Of a DNA stretch of 64,000 nt, positions 20,990 to 32,995 are shown piece by piece. Under the pieces are notes generated by a model. That model searched no databases and had not been told where the DNA came from. It saw only the letters and a list, made by a program, of their open reading frames with translations. The position numbers and the translations under genes were made by a program. The DNA is from Brachypterus glaber (taxonomy: Eukaryota; Arthropoda; Insecta; Coleoptera; Kateretidae). The stretch lies in the NCBI GenBank assembly GCA_958510825.1, contig OY294049.1, positions 2,232,001 through 2,296,000 on the forward strand. Direction: 5' to 3'. Position 1 is the first letter of the stretch. Every line of letters starts with the position of its first letter.

Positions 20990-23690
20990 ATAACATTTAT
21001 TGAATCAAATTGAAATCAGTGTCCTGAAAAGAGGACTCTGGGCGTTCGGACGAAATATTTTGAACTTTTAGCATACCATATAATATCCTAAATTATTATT
21101 TACGTCTGTCTGTATCGCTTAGATTATATGTAGAACGCCCACGGTCCTCAAACAAGGACGGTCTTTGATTTTCTTCGCAAGGACCAAAATTCAAAATTTG
21201 TTCCTATTTATGCCCGTATTTAGGCCTAAATACATCGAATATAAATAAAAACAAAAAAAAATATTTTTTTTTTCAAAAAAAAAGTTCAAAAAAACTTATT
21301 ATTTTTTTTAATTTTTCAGTTTTTTTTTTAATTAAATTTTCTTTTTGTGAAAAATGAATGAAAAAAACAAAAAAACTTAAAAAAAAAATCCAAAAGTCCA
21401 AAATGATCAAAATTTGCGTTACGTAATACTTCAACGTTCCTTAGGACGATTTCTAGTGCTGGCCCTGTGAATAATATAATAACAAAAATGCTTTGTCAAA
21501 GTATTTCCCTCTCTCTCAGCGAAGGATTTGGATCTGTGTCAAAATATCTTCAAACTGGATAAGGGGTTCTTTCTTGTGTACAGATTACCGAAAACACAAA
21601 AGCATTTAAAATATGCACCCCTGGGTCTAGCACAACATAATATCGATCGCAATGAAAAGGGAAAATAGAAGCCGGCTGACTGGGGCACCATCCACGATGT
21701 TGCGGGGGTGGTCAGTCAGTGGAACTGCCGTCTGAGGGGTGTCGAGGCAGGGCCGTAGCACAGAATAGAAAGTATACAGAATATAAGCTCCCGTCGGCTT
21801 CTTTTGATCTTCGTCAAAAAAAGGAGAAATCCAGTCGGCCATTTTGAAATAGTGAAAAACACAGGCCCGTACTAAATTAATTCTACTTATTCAATATTAC
21901 ATTTAGTCAAAAATATACTTATTTTTAATTAAATGATTCATTTGTTCGTGTTATTAATTGAGAGTTCTCAAAAACGGTGTAATCTAAAATAAATGTTAAG
22001 TAATAATGAGTTGTTTAATAACATAGTTATAATTAAATAGTGAATACGCTTCTGTATTCAATATTTAGACATGGCCGCCTGAGATGCGCGTCAAGGATGC
22101 GCAGACTGACACCTTCAATGGGAGCTTACAATCTCTCTCCTTGTTGATCTCTGGCCGTAGCGAGCGAAGAAGATTTTGTGGCGGGGGCAGGGTTAATGTA
22201 CACCAAGAACTAAAAAAAAAAACTCATATGCAGGTACAAGTACAGGTACTTCCAAAAATCAATCCTAAGAGAGCTATGGTCTCCTGAAAATGCACCATTT
22301 TAACCATAGTAGCTTAAAAAGCGATATATAGAAACTTGTTGGTGTAGAATCACCCCGCATCATTTCGTCATAAAAGCGTGAAATTTCCCCTTAAAATGAT
22401 TATTTTCTCGAAAACGGTTAATCCTACAGTATTACAACAAGAATACCTTTTTATGAATATTGACCTGAGGAATCGTGCTCCAATAATAAAACTAGAAAAA
22501 AGTTGCACAGAAAAAGGTTTGGGACAAAAAACTGTCCCCTATTTCGCACGCCCGTGGTTAAAATAAGTACATAAAAATAACATATATAAAATGGCCATTA
22601 TTATAACAAGTATACATCCAAACTTTCGTTGCTATATCTCGAAAGGTTCCTGAGTTATTAAATAAAAACCGACTTTTTTTGCAACGTTCATTTGGGCTTA
22701 GCTTCCTTACGACGTATTTTTAGAGATGTTTATAGGAACATTTTGTCATATTTTCTGATGTAGAATCACCCCTTAAAATTATTAACCCTATTAAAAATAC
22801 ACCGTGTATATTAATAAAATTAGATAGATTTGATTAATTGCGGCCCGGGCAGGGGCCGGACTTGCCCGTGATCTTAAGACGCCCCTGGCGGGGTAGGGGT
22901 TCCCCGAGGTTGTAAAAAATATATTTTTGGGTTTTTGGATTTATTGGACATTTTTAGACTTAAAGATAAACGAATGCCAACATATTTCTCCCCCTGTAGG
23001 TCCCTTTTCCCGCGACCACTCACAATTAGTTTAGTTCTAAAGGAGTTTAAGGTAAATCGTTTTTTGGTACGCCCATGAAAATTAGTTTTGTTCTAAAGGA
23101 GTTTAAGGAAAATCGTGTTATGGTACGCCCATGACAAAAAGGGCATGACTCGTGGCGCCTAGGTGTCTTTGCACGCAAAATTTATTACTTGTAAGCGGGT
23201 ACAGTCTGCCAAATTTGCACGTGTTTCCCTAGGAGGGTTGGAGTAACTTGTAGGGGTTCATTTGAAAGAAATTAGTTGAGCATAAAATTGTTCATTTTTA
23301 CTTTCTTCTAAAAAGAAAGTTTTGTGATCGACCTTAAATTTATTTTTTCTAGAATGACTAGAATGGCCACAATCTTAAATGATTTTCAATTACAGTATTA
23401 CCAGATTCTGGCATACTGGGCGAGAATATTAGATTCTTGCTCTTGTGATACATGTTGCCACATCTCGATACATATTAATAACTAAATTATAATGAATTTA
23501 AACAAATATAGAACTAATATATACAGGGTGTCTCAACGAAGCCGACTTGGTCGATATATAGTAAAGTATCCACTGGTTTTAAAAAAGGCACATTCTAAAA
23601 ATATTTTAAAATATACAGGACGGTCCTCCTAGGGTGGGTAACATCTTACTTAATTTTTTTTAATGGAATGGTATATTTTTTAATAAATTT
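20973..23690. other. Intergenic/intronic repeat mosaic
   Basis: It includes a reversed GGGAACGTTC-family end near 21413-21440, A/T-homopolymer-rich DNA (21240-21400), a GC-richer patch at 21600-21850 with a CAGGGCCGTAGC hAT-type end, a diverged copy of the 6160 repeat (22590-22780), a direct repeat GTTCTAAAGGAGTTTAAGG (23034 and 23092) and an ACAGGGTGTC-type repeat start at 23524. No supported gene. Confidence 0.4.
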
Positions 23691-23715
23691 GGTTTAGTGA
23701 CCTTTAAACTATATT

Positions 23716-23967
23716 AAGTTTTAGTTTGGTGGGTATAGTGGTAATATATACATAATAAATAAATAAAAATTAAAACAGAAATCACAGTTATACATTTTAA
23801 CACAAGACATACATGTGAGAAACGAACTGCACATACTGTATATATTTAACAAAGAAAAACTCTATTAACAAGCCCTGAGGAAGTAAATATATTTTACGAA
23901 ACGTAGGCAAGTTTAAAAAAGTAGTTTTTCTTAAAGAAAAAGACCTATACCCACCAAACTAAAACTT
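23716..23967 (+). mobile_element. Penelope-like foldback fragment
   Basis: Arms AAGTTTTAGTTTGGTGGGTAT (from 23716) and its reverse (ending 23967) enclose about 210 bp. The right part, from ACAAGCCCTGAGGAAG to GACCTATACCCA, matches 60605-60690 and, reversed, 60240-60320. The shared CTGAGGA...CGAAACG core is the hammerhead-type motif known from the terminal repeats of Penelope-like elements. No reverse transcriptase is present. Confidence 0.55.
23875..23905 (+). ncRNA. Hammerhead-ribozyme-like core, variant stem
   Basis: CTGAGGA (23875-23881), a 5-bp stem II GTAAA/TTTAC closed by TATAT, then CGAAAC and GTA. Compared with the copies at 60612 and 60312 (stem GAAAA/TTTTC) both sides of one base pair have changed together, keeping the helix. 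The residue at the cleavage position would be A, allowed by the NUH rule. Stem III would be only two base pairs, so activity might need a dimer. Confidence 0.45.
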
Positions 23968-24005
23968 GGTATATTTTTTATTATGTCATCTTACTTGTCA
24001 TAAAA

Positions 24006-24240
24006 TAGTTATTTATGGTACTAGTGGGTAAAGTAAGATATTGCCCATGAGAAAATTAACCTGCGAGGCGTCAGCCATACAAGGTTTTATCCAATAAATA
24101 GCTTAGGAATTCATATTTTTAATAAAAATTTTAATGACATTTACAAGAAAATAATTTGACAAGTGACAGTTGAGTGGGTAAAATAAATAATTATCCACTC
24201 AATAAAGTAAAAGCCACGCGGGGGTTATTATTGAGTTTAT
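24006..24240. repeat. Second copy of the 8741 repeat with central deletion
   Basis: Matches 8741-9014 except for loss of about 45 bp that contains one arm of the internal hairpin. Confidence 0.65.
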
Positions 24241-26636
24241 CTATTTAAAATAAAGCTGGTAATTGTCTTATTATCTGTATGTATTGGATAAATACCTTTA
24301 TTTTAATATATATTATATGGGTCTATTTTTTAGTTTTTAAGATATATTTTTTAATTTTTTAATTTGTCTTTAAATTCTATTAAAACTTCTTTAAAAAACC
24401 TTAATTTTTAATATTATTGGTATTAAAAATTTATATACTTATGCATTTATAATTATACCATATTTTGTACTTCTTATGTATTGGGGTTTTCCAGTTAACA
24501 AATAAATAAATAAAAAATAAATAATCAAAATGTCATTTCATAAATTCTCATTTCTTTAAAAAATTAAGTATCACATATGTCAAAGGCAATTTTTAAAGAC
24601 TGTTCTTACCCCTTGGCCCAGTATTATTGTGTATAACTATGGAAATAGCTTAATCTGAAAGTAATATAGTCATCCAGATGGTGGAAAAGCTGCAACGCAA
24701 GAGCCCGAACGGACAGCGCGCTCTCTTTTTTACGTCATAAGCGTGCGTGCGTGCAAGTGAGACGCACTCACATTCCACACATATTTTTAATAGCCATACA
24801 TACGTGTGCCGAACAATAAATGTAATGTATATGACTCGGCAAAAAATATATTTATTGGTAGTTCATTGCCAGAGCTTTTGGAGCTTCTAGCACCCAAAGG
24901 AACCGGATCCGGAGCCTAGCAATTTAAAAATTGCTAAATTTGAATGTACTTTAAGGCATATATAAAATACAGCCAGGAGAAAATAATGAAATAAAAATGG
25001 TCACCAGTTTTCCGACTATAACATTTTTAGCATAAAACTAATTTTAACCGTGGTGTTGGGCTATATAAGAAATAAAAAGCAATATTTTTTTTAAGAAATT
25101 TTGTAGTCGAAGGAAAAGTATAGTCTGAAACACGTTTGGAATAAATATTCTACACTCTTCTTACGTAATTTGTGGACGGTCCCCTCGACGGTCCCCGTTG
25201 AATAATAAATTATAATTATTCATTTAGAATGCTCCCTCGCCATTAACTTTCAATTTCTCGCCCTGTGCACGCTAGCAAATTGTTTCCTGGAGGACCTTCA
25301 AGATAAATCAAGGATGCTGTTCTTATCTTTTATTATAGGTCTGTTGCAGGGCCGTAACCAGAAAAGACAGCCCCCAGAGTGGAATGAGCGCCTTCCGCGT
25401 CCTTTTTACTTATATATATATATATATATATACAGGGTGTCCCAACTCTATTTACCCAGCGATTTACTCAAAAACAGGTCCTGCAAAAGCCACCCTAAAT
25501 TGGATAACAATATCTATGAAAAGTAGCCAAAAATAAAGTCCACCCGTCAACCCCCTCTTCCAACTTACCTCTAACTTTTTTTTTTAATAGCACCTCCTAT
25601 ATTTTTTCGGTTGTTTTAGATAGACCTTGAGCTTGCGAATACAATAATATATTATACTTGCTATTTTTAAGTTGAGAAGTGGTAAAAAACTTTTAAAACA
25701 GCCCCCTGATTTTAACTACATTGAGAAGCGATTTTTCCATAAACTAAAAGAGACAATCAATTTTTGCAAAAAACAGTTTAAATAAGACAACAGTATCTAT
25801 AAAAAGTAGCCAAAAATAAAATGTACTACTACACACTAACTTACCCTTAACTTCATTTTTTTAAATAGCACCCCTATATTTTTTTAATTGATTTTTATAG
25901 GCCTTAAACTTGAAAATACAATGATATATTACGCTTGCTATTTTTAAGTGGTCAAAAACGTCTAAAAACAACCCCCGGATCCCATGTATATTTAGGTAGT
26001 GATTTTCTCCCCGCCAAATTATGCAGACAAACAAGCCTCCGGTAAGTTTGAACCCTTTACATACAGGAAAAGTAACTTTTTTACATTTTTCCATGAACCA
26101 GGATAAAATTAAGCAAAAAAAAAACGCCCGAAATGCTTTACTTCTGTTTCTGTACCCGGGTCCGTGCTTGCTGTGCCCGGCACTGTGTTCAATGCGTACG
26201 TGCTGTTGATTTCAGAATATATTCCCAATTCGAAAATGTGCCCTCCATACACCCCCTAATTCACGGTATGAGCTCACCCTCACACCGTATAAAAACTAGT
26301 TTCTCCCCTGACCTTGGCGTCCGCCAAATACAAAATCGATAAAATTCCAAACGTTTAGATTTCTACGAACGGCCGTGATCACTTTTCCGAAAGGGGGAGG
26401 AACGATTCAGTATCAAAAGTTCACCCAAACAAAATCACAAATTATTTTCAAATGGATGAAATTTTCTCGAAAAATTTAGGCACTGAAAATTTTCATTCAT
26501 AGGAGTTTTTTTTTTGTCATTATACAATCCATTTTTTGTTGATAGACCACACTATAAAAAATATATTGTCAAATAGTTAAACGTAAAATTATAAAATAAT
26601 AAAAGCAATAATTTACTAAAAATAAATGTACGTACT
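24241..26636. other. Intergenic/intronic, no supported gene
   Basis: It contains a (TA)n run at 25410-25432 directly followed by ACAGGGTGTCCCAA, a repeat start also seen at 23524; two related blocks (AGTAGCCAAAAATAAA) at 25521 and 25807 show an internal duplication at 25470-25990. A CAGGGCCGTAACCAG hAT-type end lies at 25347. Short ORFs here have no domains. Confidence 0.4.
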
Positions 26637-27425
26637 ATACAGAGCGTTTCAAAAGTCCTCCCCTCCCCCCCATTGACTTTTGAACGGCTTGATATCAACT
26701 TGAAATTTAAAACACTTAAATAACAGAACCCAAATAATTTTTTAGTATATATTTGATATACTTAGCCCCCTAATTAGGGGGCACAATGAAGACAGGGGCG
26801 CAAGGGGGGACATTTTTTAAATGGAAGGGGGTTCGTGTGATACATCATTTTAAAGCTCAAAAAATTCTCTATTCCACTATATAATTTTTAATTTTTTTAA
26901 ACCTTTTTTTTAAGGTTTTCATTTTTCAATTTTTATTATGCTAAATGCGATTTTTTATTTATTTTTTTTCTAAAATTTTATTCATATAATTCAAAATTAG
27001 TATTATTAGTAAAAGTATAATTTATGTACATATTTGCATCATGAAATAAACCATTTTTCAATAAAAAAATTGATTTTTTAAAGAAATTTTCAGGAAAACT
27101 CTCATTTTTAACCCTATTTTAAACTCCCAAAAATTGATCCGAAAAATAAAAAAAAATATATGGGCAAATAGAGAATTTTATAAGCTTTAAAATTATGTTA
27201 TTTAAGGTTTCCAAATTTCAAGTTGATATCTGAAGCCGTTCAAAAGTTTAATAGGGGGGGGGCGTACTTTGAGCTTTTTAAAAATAAAAAAATATATGGG
27301 CAAATAGAGAATTTTATAAGCTTTAAAATTATGTTATTTAAGTGTTCCAAATTTCAAGTTGATATCTGAAGCCGTTCCAAAGTTTAATAGGGGAGGGGGC
27401 GTACTTTGGGCACACTTTTGTGTAT
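26637..27425. repeat. AGAGCGT-TCAAAAGTCC repeat with 128-bp direct duplication
   Basis: The part 26637-26890 matches 40495-40740 (ATACAGAGCGT, TTGAAATTTAAAACAC, GGGGGCACAATG, CAAGGGGGGACATTTTTT). At 27157-27420 an approximately 128-bp unit (AATATATGGGCAAATAGAG through GGGGCGTACTTTG) occurs twice in tandem. Internal arms are inverted relative to the left part, so this is a rearranged foldback. Confidence 0.6.
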
Positions 27426-28143
27426 AATTAACAGGACAGTACGGTCGCCACCTTTATTTTTTTAAGTCTTTTATACAGACTTAAAAAAATAAAAGGTTTC
27501 AATTTAAAAACAATTAGGGCATTTCGAGATTGCACTTTAATTATAGTCCGTAAATTTTTTATACACAGCTTTTTTTGTCAAAGGCCGATTGGGTCCTCGT
27601 AGAACTTTTTTATACCGTGGTTCGCGTTGTCTTTAAATAAAACCGGGAATTTTGTATATAAAATATTTTATTTTTATACGGAACCGGTCAGGCGTTCTGT
27701 ACAAAGTTATACTTGATTAAATGTAGTTTTTAAGTCTTTTAAGAAAATTTATTATATTTTACCAAGCTTACGAGGCTCCTGGAGGACCGGGCCCGACAAC
27801 TTTGTACCCCCTGTGCCCGGGCCTGCTTACATAGTCTAATACAATGTACATTGTACACATCAAATTAAGGCTACTTTATAAACTATGCCTAAAAAGGCAC
27901 AATTAATTTTTTATTCTAGCAGACAAACGCCGTGCAATCTCGCAACAAATCTATAGTGGGCGAAATAAACACGTGCGAGCCCCAGCCTACTGTTTCGACT
28001 CGTATAACAAAGCATTTACAAACACGAAAGGTATATTGCACCGTCTTTTGTTATCTGAATGGAGCACTCGATATACGAACAAAAAGGGTGTTGCTTGTTA
28101 ACTTCTCAATAAATTATATATGATTTTAAATTGTATGTAATGG
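27426..28143. other. Intergenic/intronic, no supported gene
   Basis: Contains an inverted pair ACTTAAAAAAATAAA/TTTATTTTTTTAAGT near 27460-27490 and CCCGGGC-rich hAT-type end debris near 27790. The last eight bases (TGTAATGG) are the target duplication of the next element. Confidence 0.4.
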
Positions 28144-30051
28144 CAGGGGCGGATCCAGGAAGTGGTCTTGGGGGGGGGGGGGGAATCTAAAAATTAACTT
28201 TAATATTCTTAAATTAAGAAATAACGTAAGAAAGCCTTAGCACCGCAGGCGAAGATTTTTACAAATTCGATGGTCTATTTTAATTTTAAACCGGTCTTTA
28301 AAATTATAATTAATTAAATTTAAAGCTCAACAAAAATACAAGAAACTCTAGCGCTGCAGGCGAAAATTTTTACGAATTTCACTCTTAAGTTCTACAAAAA
28401 CGTAAAAAAATCCTAGTGTCACAGGCGATTACCTTTTTAATTCTTAAACAGTATTATTACTGAAAAAGTCGAGGGGTCCCGCAATAGGTTTTGGGTGCGT
28501 CGTCTCCTTCAAAATCGGAAGTCTTTTGCAATATTTCGAAAGATTTCCTAAGCCTTCCTATAATTTTCAAAAACTTCCCGGACTTCTCAAAGATTTCCTA
28601 AGACTTCTTACGACTTCCTGAGATTTCCTGAGACTTCCTCCGACTTCCCAAAGATTTATAGTGACTTCCTAAAGACTTCTAACAACTTTTTGCAATTCTA
28701 CGCATGCGTGATTTTTAAATTTAGCCCGCGAATTTTTTATTCAGGGATTTATTGTTAAAGTTAGTTTTCGGATCAGATTATTTTATAAGGACCTAATTAA
28801 TAATTATAATTATTATCACGGATAATGATTTACAGTGCCCGGGCAATTGCGAGCTATTATTATTCATCTTTTGTCATCTTTTTTAACTTTTATCATAGAT
28901 TTACTAGCGTTGCGTTCTTGTGGAGTGGGGTCATCCGTCTTGCAGCTGCTTCTTATCAATGCATTGCAGTGCTGAATTTATGCCCGCTTTTGCCCGAGGT
29001 ATGATGATCATTCTGTGACTAAGTAAAAACATGAAACAATCGGTTTATTTAGGTTTATATTGTTTTCCGAAAATAGCAGTTCGGAATTGGTTTGGAACTG
29101 AGATTTTCGACAAAAAAACAAACCCAATGAATTCGTTCACAAAGTACATAAAGGGTTTAGGTGGGGTCGAATACAGCGTTACACCATGTAGAATTTATTG
29201 AGAAATTATAAGAAACTGCGTTACGAGGTAGGAAGAGGTTACCTCTGGCCAAATTTTGCGTAATTTATGGTAGAAACTTGGGCAGACATTTATTTTTTTG
29301 TGTAATAAAACTATATCTCCTATTTATTTAAAAGTTTAATTATTTATATTTATAGTTTAGTATAAAGTATAAAGTCCAAACGATCACTTTCTCGCGAAAT
29401 AGACAAAATGAAGTGTGCTGCCGATATGCCGAAAACCACGCCACTTACACGGCGCGTGTGGAGGGGGTAAATTACACCGTGTTTTCCAAGTATTTTTATT
29501 AAAATAACGACTAAAGACTTCCCAGACTTCCTGACACTTCCTGCGACTTCTCAAAGACTTCCCGGACTTTCTGAGATTTCCTAGTGACTTCCTAGACTTC
29601 CTGAGACTTCTCAAAAACTTCCCGGACTTCCTGAGACTTCCTAGAGACTTCCCAGACTTCCTGGCCAAGTGCGTCGTCTCCTTCATTATTGCGGGACCCC
29701 TCGGAAAAAGTGCAAGAAAGCTCTAGCGCCGTAGGCGAAAATTTTTACAGTCTCAAATAAAAAAAAACGTAGAAGGCCCCAGTGCCATAGGCGAAAAATT
29801 TTACAAACTCGATGGTCTTTTAATTTTGAAACATTTTATTATTCTAAATTTCACAAAAATTGAAGAAAGCTTTAGCGCCGCAGGCGAAAATTTTTACGAA
29901 TTTCACGCTTAAGTTTTACAATCTTACAAAAAAAAAAACGTAAAAAGCCCTAGTGCAACAGGCGAAATTTTTTTCGAACCTAATCTATTTTAATTTTAAA
30001 CAGTTTTATTATTCAAAATTTCACAAAATTATCCCCGTGGATCCGCCTCTG
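28144..30051. mobile_element. Complete non-autonomous hAT element, TSD TGTAATGG
   Basis: Starts CAGGGGCGGATCCAGG and ends CCGTGGATCCGCCTCTG; TGTAATGG occurs directly outside both ends (28136-28143 and 30052-30059). Eight-base duplications and CAGGG-type ends are hAT hallmarks. The interior is a series of ~60-100-bp units built around CTAGCGCCGCAGGCGAAAATTTTTACGAA separated by AT-rich spacers with no ORF. It is interrupted by another transposon at 28470-29703; without that it would be about 670 bp. Confidence 0.9.
28470..29703. mobile_element. CGAGG-family element nested in the hAT, TSD GAAAAAGT
   Basis: Ends are CGAGGGGTCCCGCAATA and its exact reverse complement; GAAAAAGT lies immediately outside both (28462-28469 and 29704-29711). 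Just inside each end is GTGCGTCGTCTCCTTCA (both copies in the same orientation), followed or preceded by arrays of GACTTCCTGAGACTTCC-like units (28500-28690 and 29508-29665). The central 800 bp is AT-rich and without a recognisable transposase. A 100-codon frame over the right array is repeat-derived, not a gene. Confidence 0.85.
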
Positions 30052-30059
30052 TGTAATGG

Positions 30060-31412
30060 GTTTGGAAAAAAAGCTAACAATAATTTAAATCCCTATATTT
30101 TAACGAGTTTTAAAAATATATACCTATAGCAGAGTCCAATATATGCAAAGTTTGCATGAAAGTTAGGGACCCCTCTAACTTAAGGTATTGCAAAAAAACA
30201 CGTTTTTCTAATTTTTCATATGCACCAAACCCCTCCTATGTTGTTTCAATTGAAAAAATGGGAAAACAAAACTATGCTTGCATAACAAATTTCAGGTTAC
30301 ATGACTATTTTTTGACCCCTGTCCGTTTTATTTATAATAATGAGGTATTTGTATTGTTTAATTTCCTACATTGTTACAGTTTTAAAGACAAAACCAGCCG
30401 TGAAGATATTTAATGCTACCCATTCCATTACATAGATACTATTCACAGTATATTGCATTTTTCCAAAAAACCCAAAACAAAAAAAAAATTCAAAAAAAAT
30501 TGTTTTTTTGGAAAACTTTTTTTAAATTTTTTCGTTAAAAAAAAAGATTTTTTTTTGGAAAAAAAATTGATTTTTTAATTTTTTTTTTGGCCAAAAAGTT
30601 GCACTTTAATTTTTTTTGGTATTTTTTCAATATAAATACATACGTAAAAAAATTCTCAATATATTTTTTCTTTCTATACATTGAAAAAAAGGATCCTTTG
30701 CGGTAATGGAATATGAAATTAGGCCAAATGCTTCGACACTTGAATACGTCCAAAAGCGCCTTCTCTTCACATGAAAATATAATTCACTTGCCAAGATCTT
30801 TCTGATTCTTTAACTTAAAACTCTTTGATCTTGTGTGAAATGCAAGTGGTCTTGTCTCAGAAGAAAAATTCTTGGGCCAAAGTATTTAAAATTATTTAGT
30901 TTTTAATAATCTTAAAACAAGATAAATGGTTTTTGCCTCATATGCGCCAAAGGTCCAAGAGAATTTTAAAAATATTTCAAAAGCGACACTTTTCTTGGGA
31001 CAAGATAAATACTTTTGTTTGAAGATATACATCTTTTAAGCTAAAAGAATAACTGCCAACAGTGTTGACTACTTTGAGCCAAGAAGGTCATTTTTTTCAG
31101 TGTATAAAAAAAATATTTTTAAAATTTGAAGGTAGAAAGTCCCAGAGCTTAAGAGTAATAGACTTTTTTTTAAATGTTCTTGTGGGCCCTTGTAATTAAT
31201 TAATTATAATTATTAATGTAATAGCTACGAAATACTTTAATGAATCAATATTTACAAAACATTTAAGAATTTTAAATTGGGTAATAAATATCAAAAAAAT
31301 ATGGTGGATAACTGTTAAATTATTTGGATAATATTGAAACCTTGCACAAAAAAATAGTGTGATTTAGGTAATTAACAATTTTTTATGCATAGCTTTATCA
31401 TTAAATCATCAT
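30060..31412. other. Intergenic/intronic, homopolymer-rich
   Basis: Long A and T runs fill 30470-30620. The 85-codon frame at 30156 has no domain and ordinary non-coding composition. A TTTTTTTCAGTGTATA end near 31090 suggests a decayed foldback at 30760-31105. Confidence 0.35.
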
Positions 31413-31556
31413 TTACTTTTGCTTAAACAATTAGGTTGATAACACTATTTAAAACCATGATCATTAAGAAAGGTATTTTGTTATCTGAGGCCTTTAGGCT
31501 CAACTTTTAAAATATAATACATTTTGCAATTTTTTTTTGTTCATTTTATTTTTGAT

Positions 31557-31736
31557 CGAGGCTCGACGAGGGTTAAACCTCGCTTCAAAATTTTTTACAA
31601 TGAACTACGGAATTTCGATGAATTCCAAGAAATCTCAAAGAATTCCAAGGAATCTCAAAGAATTCCAAGGCATCTCAATGAATTCCTATTGGAATTCCTC
31701 GGGTGCGTACAATTAATTCCGGGGAGGTTCACCTCG
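31557..31736. mobile_element. CGAGG-family MITE, TSD TTTTTGAT (copy 1 of 3)
   Basis: Starts CGAGGCTCGACGAGGGTTAA and ends GGAGGTTCACCTCG; TTTTTGAT lies on both sides (31549-31556, 31737-31744). The interior is a run of GAATTCCAAGGAATCTCAAA units and contains GTGCGTACAATTAATTCC near the right end, comparable with TTTGTACACCTGAATTCC in the element at 13755. Copies 2 and 3 are at 31914-32073 and 32252-32410. Confidence 0.8.
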
Positions 31737-31913
31737 TTTTTGATCGATGGGTGCACCGCTACAAAACCGTTACTTTTGCTTAAATAATTAGGTTGATAAC
31801 ACTATTTAAAACCATGATCATTAAGAAAGGTATTTTGTTATCTGAGGCCTTTAGGATCAACTTTTAAAATATAATACATTTTGCAATTTTTTTTTGTTCA
31901 TTTTATTTTTGAT

Positions 31914-32073
31914 CGAGGCTCGACGAGGGTTAAACCTCGCTTCAAAAATTTTTACAATAAACTACGGAAGTTCGATGAATTCCAAGGAATCTCAAAGAAT
32001 TCCAAGGCATCTCAATGAATTCCTATTGAAATTCCTCGGGTGCGTACAATGAATTCCGGGGAGGTTCACCTCG
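31914..32073. mobile_element. CGAGG-family MITE, copy 2 in the tandem array
   Basis: Same ends and same flanking TTTTTGAT as copy 1, but 20 bp shorter through loss of one internal GAATTCC... unit. Confidence 0.8.
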
Positions 32074-32251
32074 TTTTTGATCGATGGGTGCACCGCTACA
32101 AAACCGCTACTTTTGCTTAACTAATAAGGTTGATAACACCATTTAAAACCATGATCATTAAGAAAGGTATTTTGTTATCTGAGGCCGTATTAGGCTCAAC
32201 TTTTAAAATATAATACATTTTGCAATTTTTTTTGTTTCTTTCATTTTTGAT

Positions 32252-32410
32252 CGAGGCTCGACGAGGGTTAAACCTCGCTTCAAAAATTTTTACATGAACT
32301 ACGGAATTTCGATGAATTCCAAGGAATCTCAAAGAATTCCAAGGCATCTCAATGAATTCCTAATGGAATTCCTCGGGTCCGTACAATGAATTCCGGGGAG
32401 GTTCACCTTG
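32252..32410. mobile_element. CGAGG-family MITE, copy 3 in the tandem array
   Basis: Same element; the right end has decayed to CACCTTG, and TTTTTGAT still follows. Confidence 0.75.
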
Positions 32411-32649
32411 TTTTTGATCGATGGATGCACGGCTACAAAATATTTGTACTCGGACTCAGGGCCGTAGCCATGGGGAGAGGGAGGAGCGTCCCCCCAGCCA
32501 TCTTGAAAAGTTGTATATTTTATTGATCCAAACAAAAGAAGTTGTATATTGTATGGATTCAAAATACAAAAGTTGTATATTTCACAAAAAAAAGTTGTAT
32601 ATTTCACCAAAAAAGGTAAGGACACGTACAAAGCTGTTTTTTTGGAAGC

Positions 32650-32995
32650 GAGTTTTTTTTGACGCTGGACTTGAATTTTAGGGGTGAGTGCGGTTATCTC
32701 GATAAATATGTATCTTACTAGAAAAATGCATATAACTAATTTTGTTAAGGAGAAAATTTCCAACAAATTTAGTTTGAATCATTTTTTTATTATATTAATA
32801 ACAATCGAGTTACGCAAAAAACCAGTTTCACCTCCAACATGGCTATTTTTAAATTAACTCGATTGTTATTAACATATTAAAAAAATAATACAATCAAAAA
32901 TTGGAAATTTTCTCCTAAACAAAATTGGTTATATGCATTTTTATCGTAAGATGCATATTAAGCAACTCACCCCTAAAATTCAAGACAGCGGACAC
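32650..32995. mobile_element. Foldback element, ~345 bp
   Basis: The left arm (ACTTGAATTTTAGGGGTGAGT, then ATGCATATAACTAATTTTGTT and GGAGAAAATTTCCAA) is mirrored on the right (TTGGAAATTTTCTCC, AACAAAATTGGTTATATGCAT, ACTCACCCCTAAAATTCAAG). The inner arms AATAACAATCGAGTTA / TAACTCGATTGTTATT close it. No ORF. Confidence 0.7.

Larger units (their letters stand above)
31413..32440. repeat. Tandem triplication of a ~340-bp unit containing a MITE
   Basis: TTGATAACACTATTTAAAACC begins near 31436, 31793 and 32130 (periods 357 and 337). The 20-bp difference is one extra GAATTCCAAGGAATCTCAAA-type subunit in the first copy. Each unit contains the same insertion with its target duplication, so the triplication followed the insertion. 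Confidence 0.9.

Noticed and set aside
29384..29686. 100-codon minus-strand frame rich in KSLRKSGK
   Set aside because: It is the translation of the GACTTCC tandem array inside the CGAGG element.
32329..32766. 145-codon minus-strand frame
   Set aside because: It spans the third unit of the tandem triplication and the start of a foldback element, so it is composed of repeat sequence.
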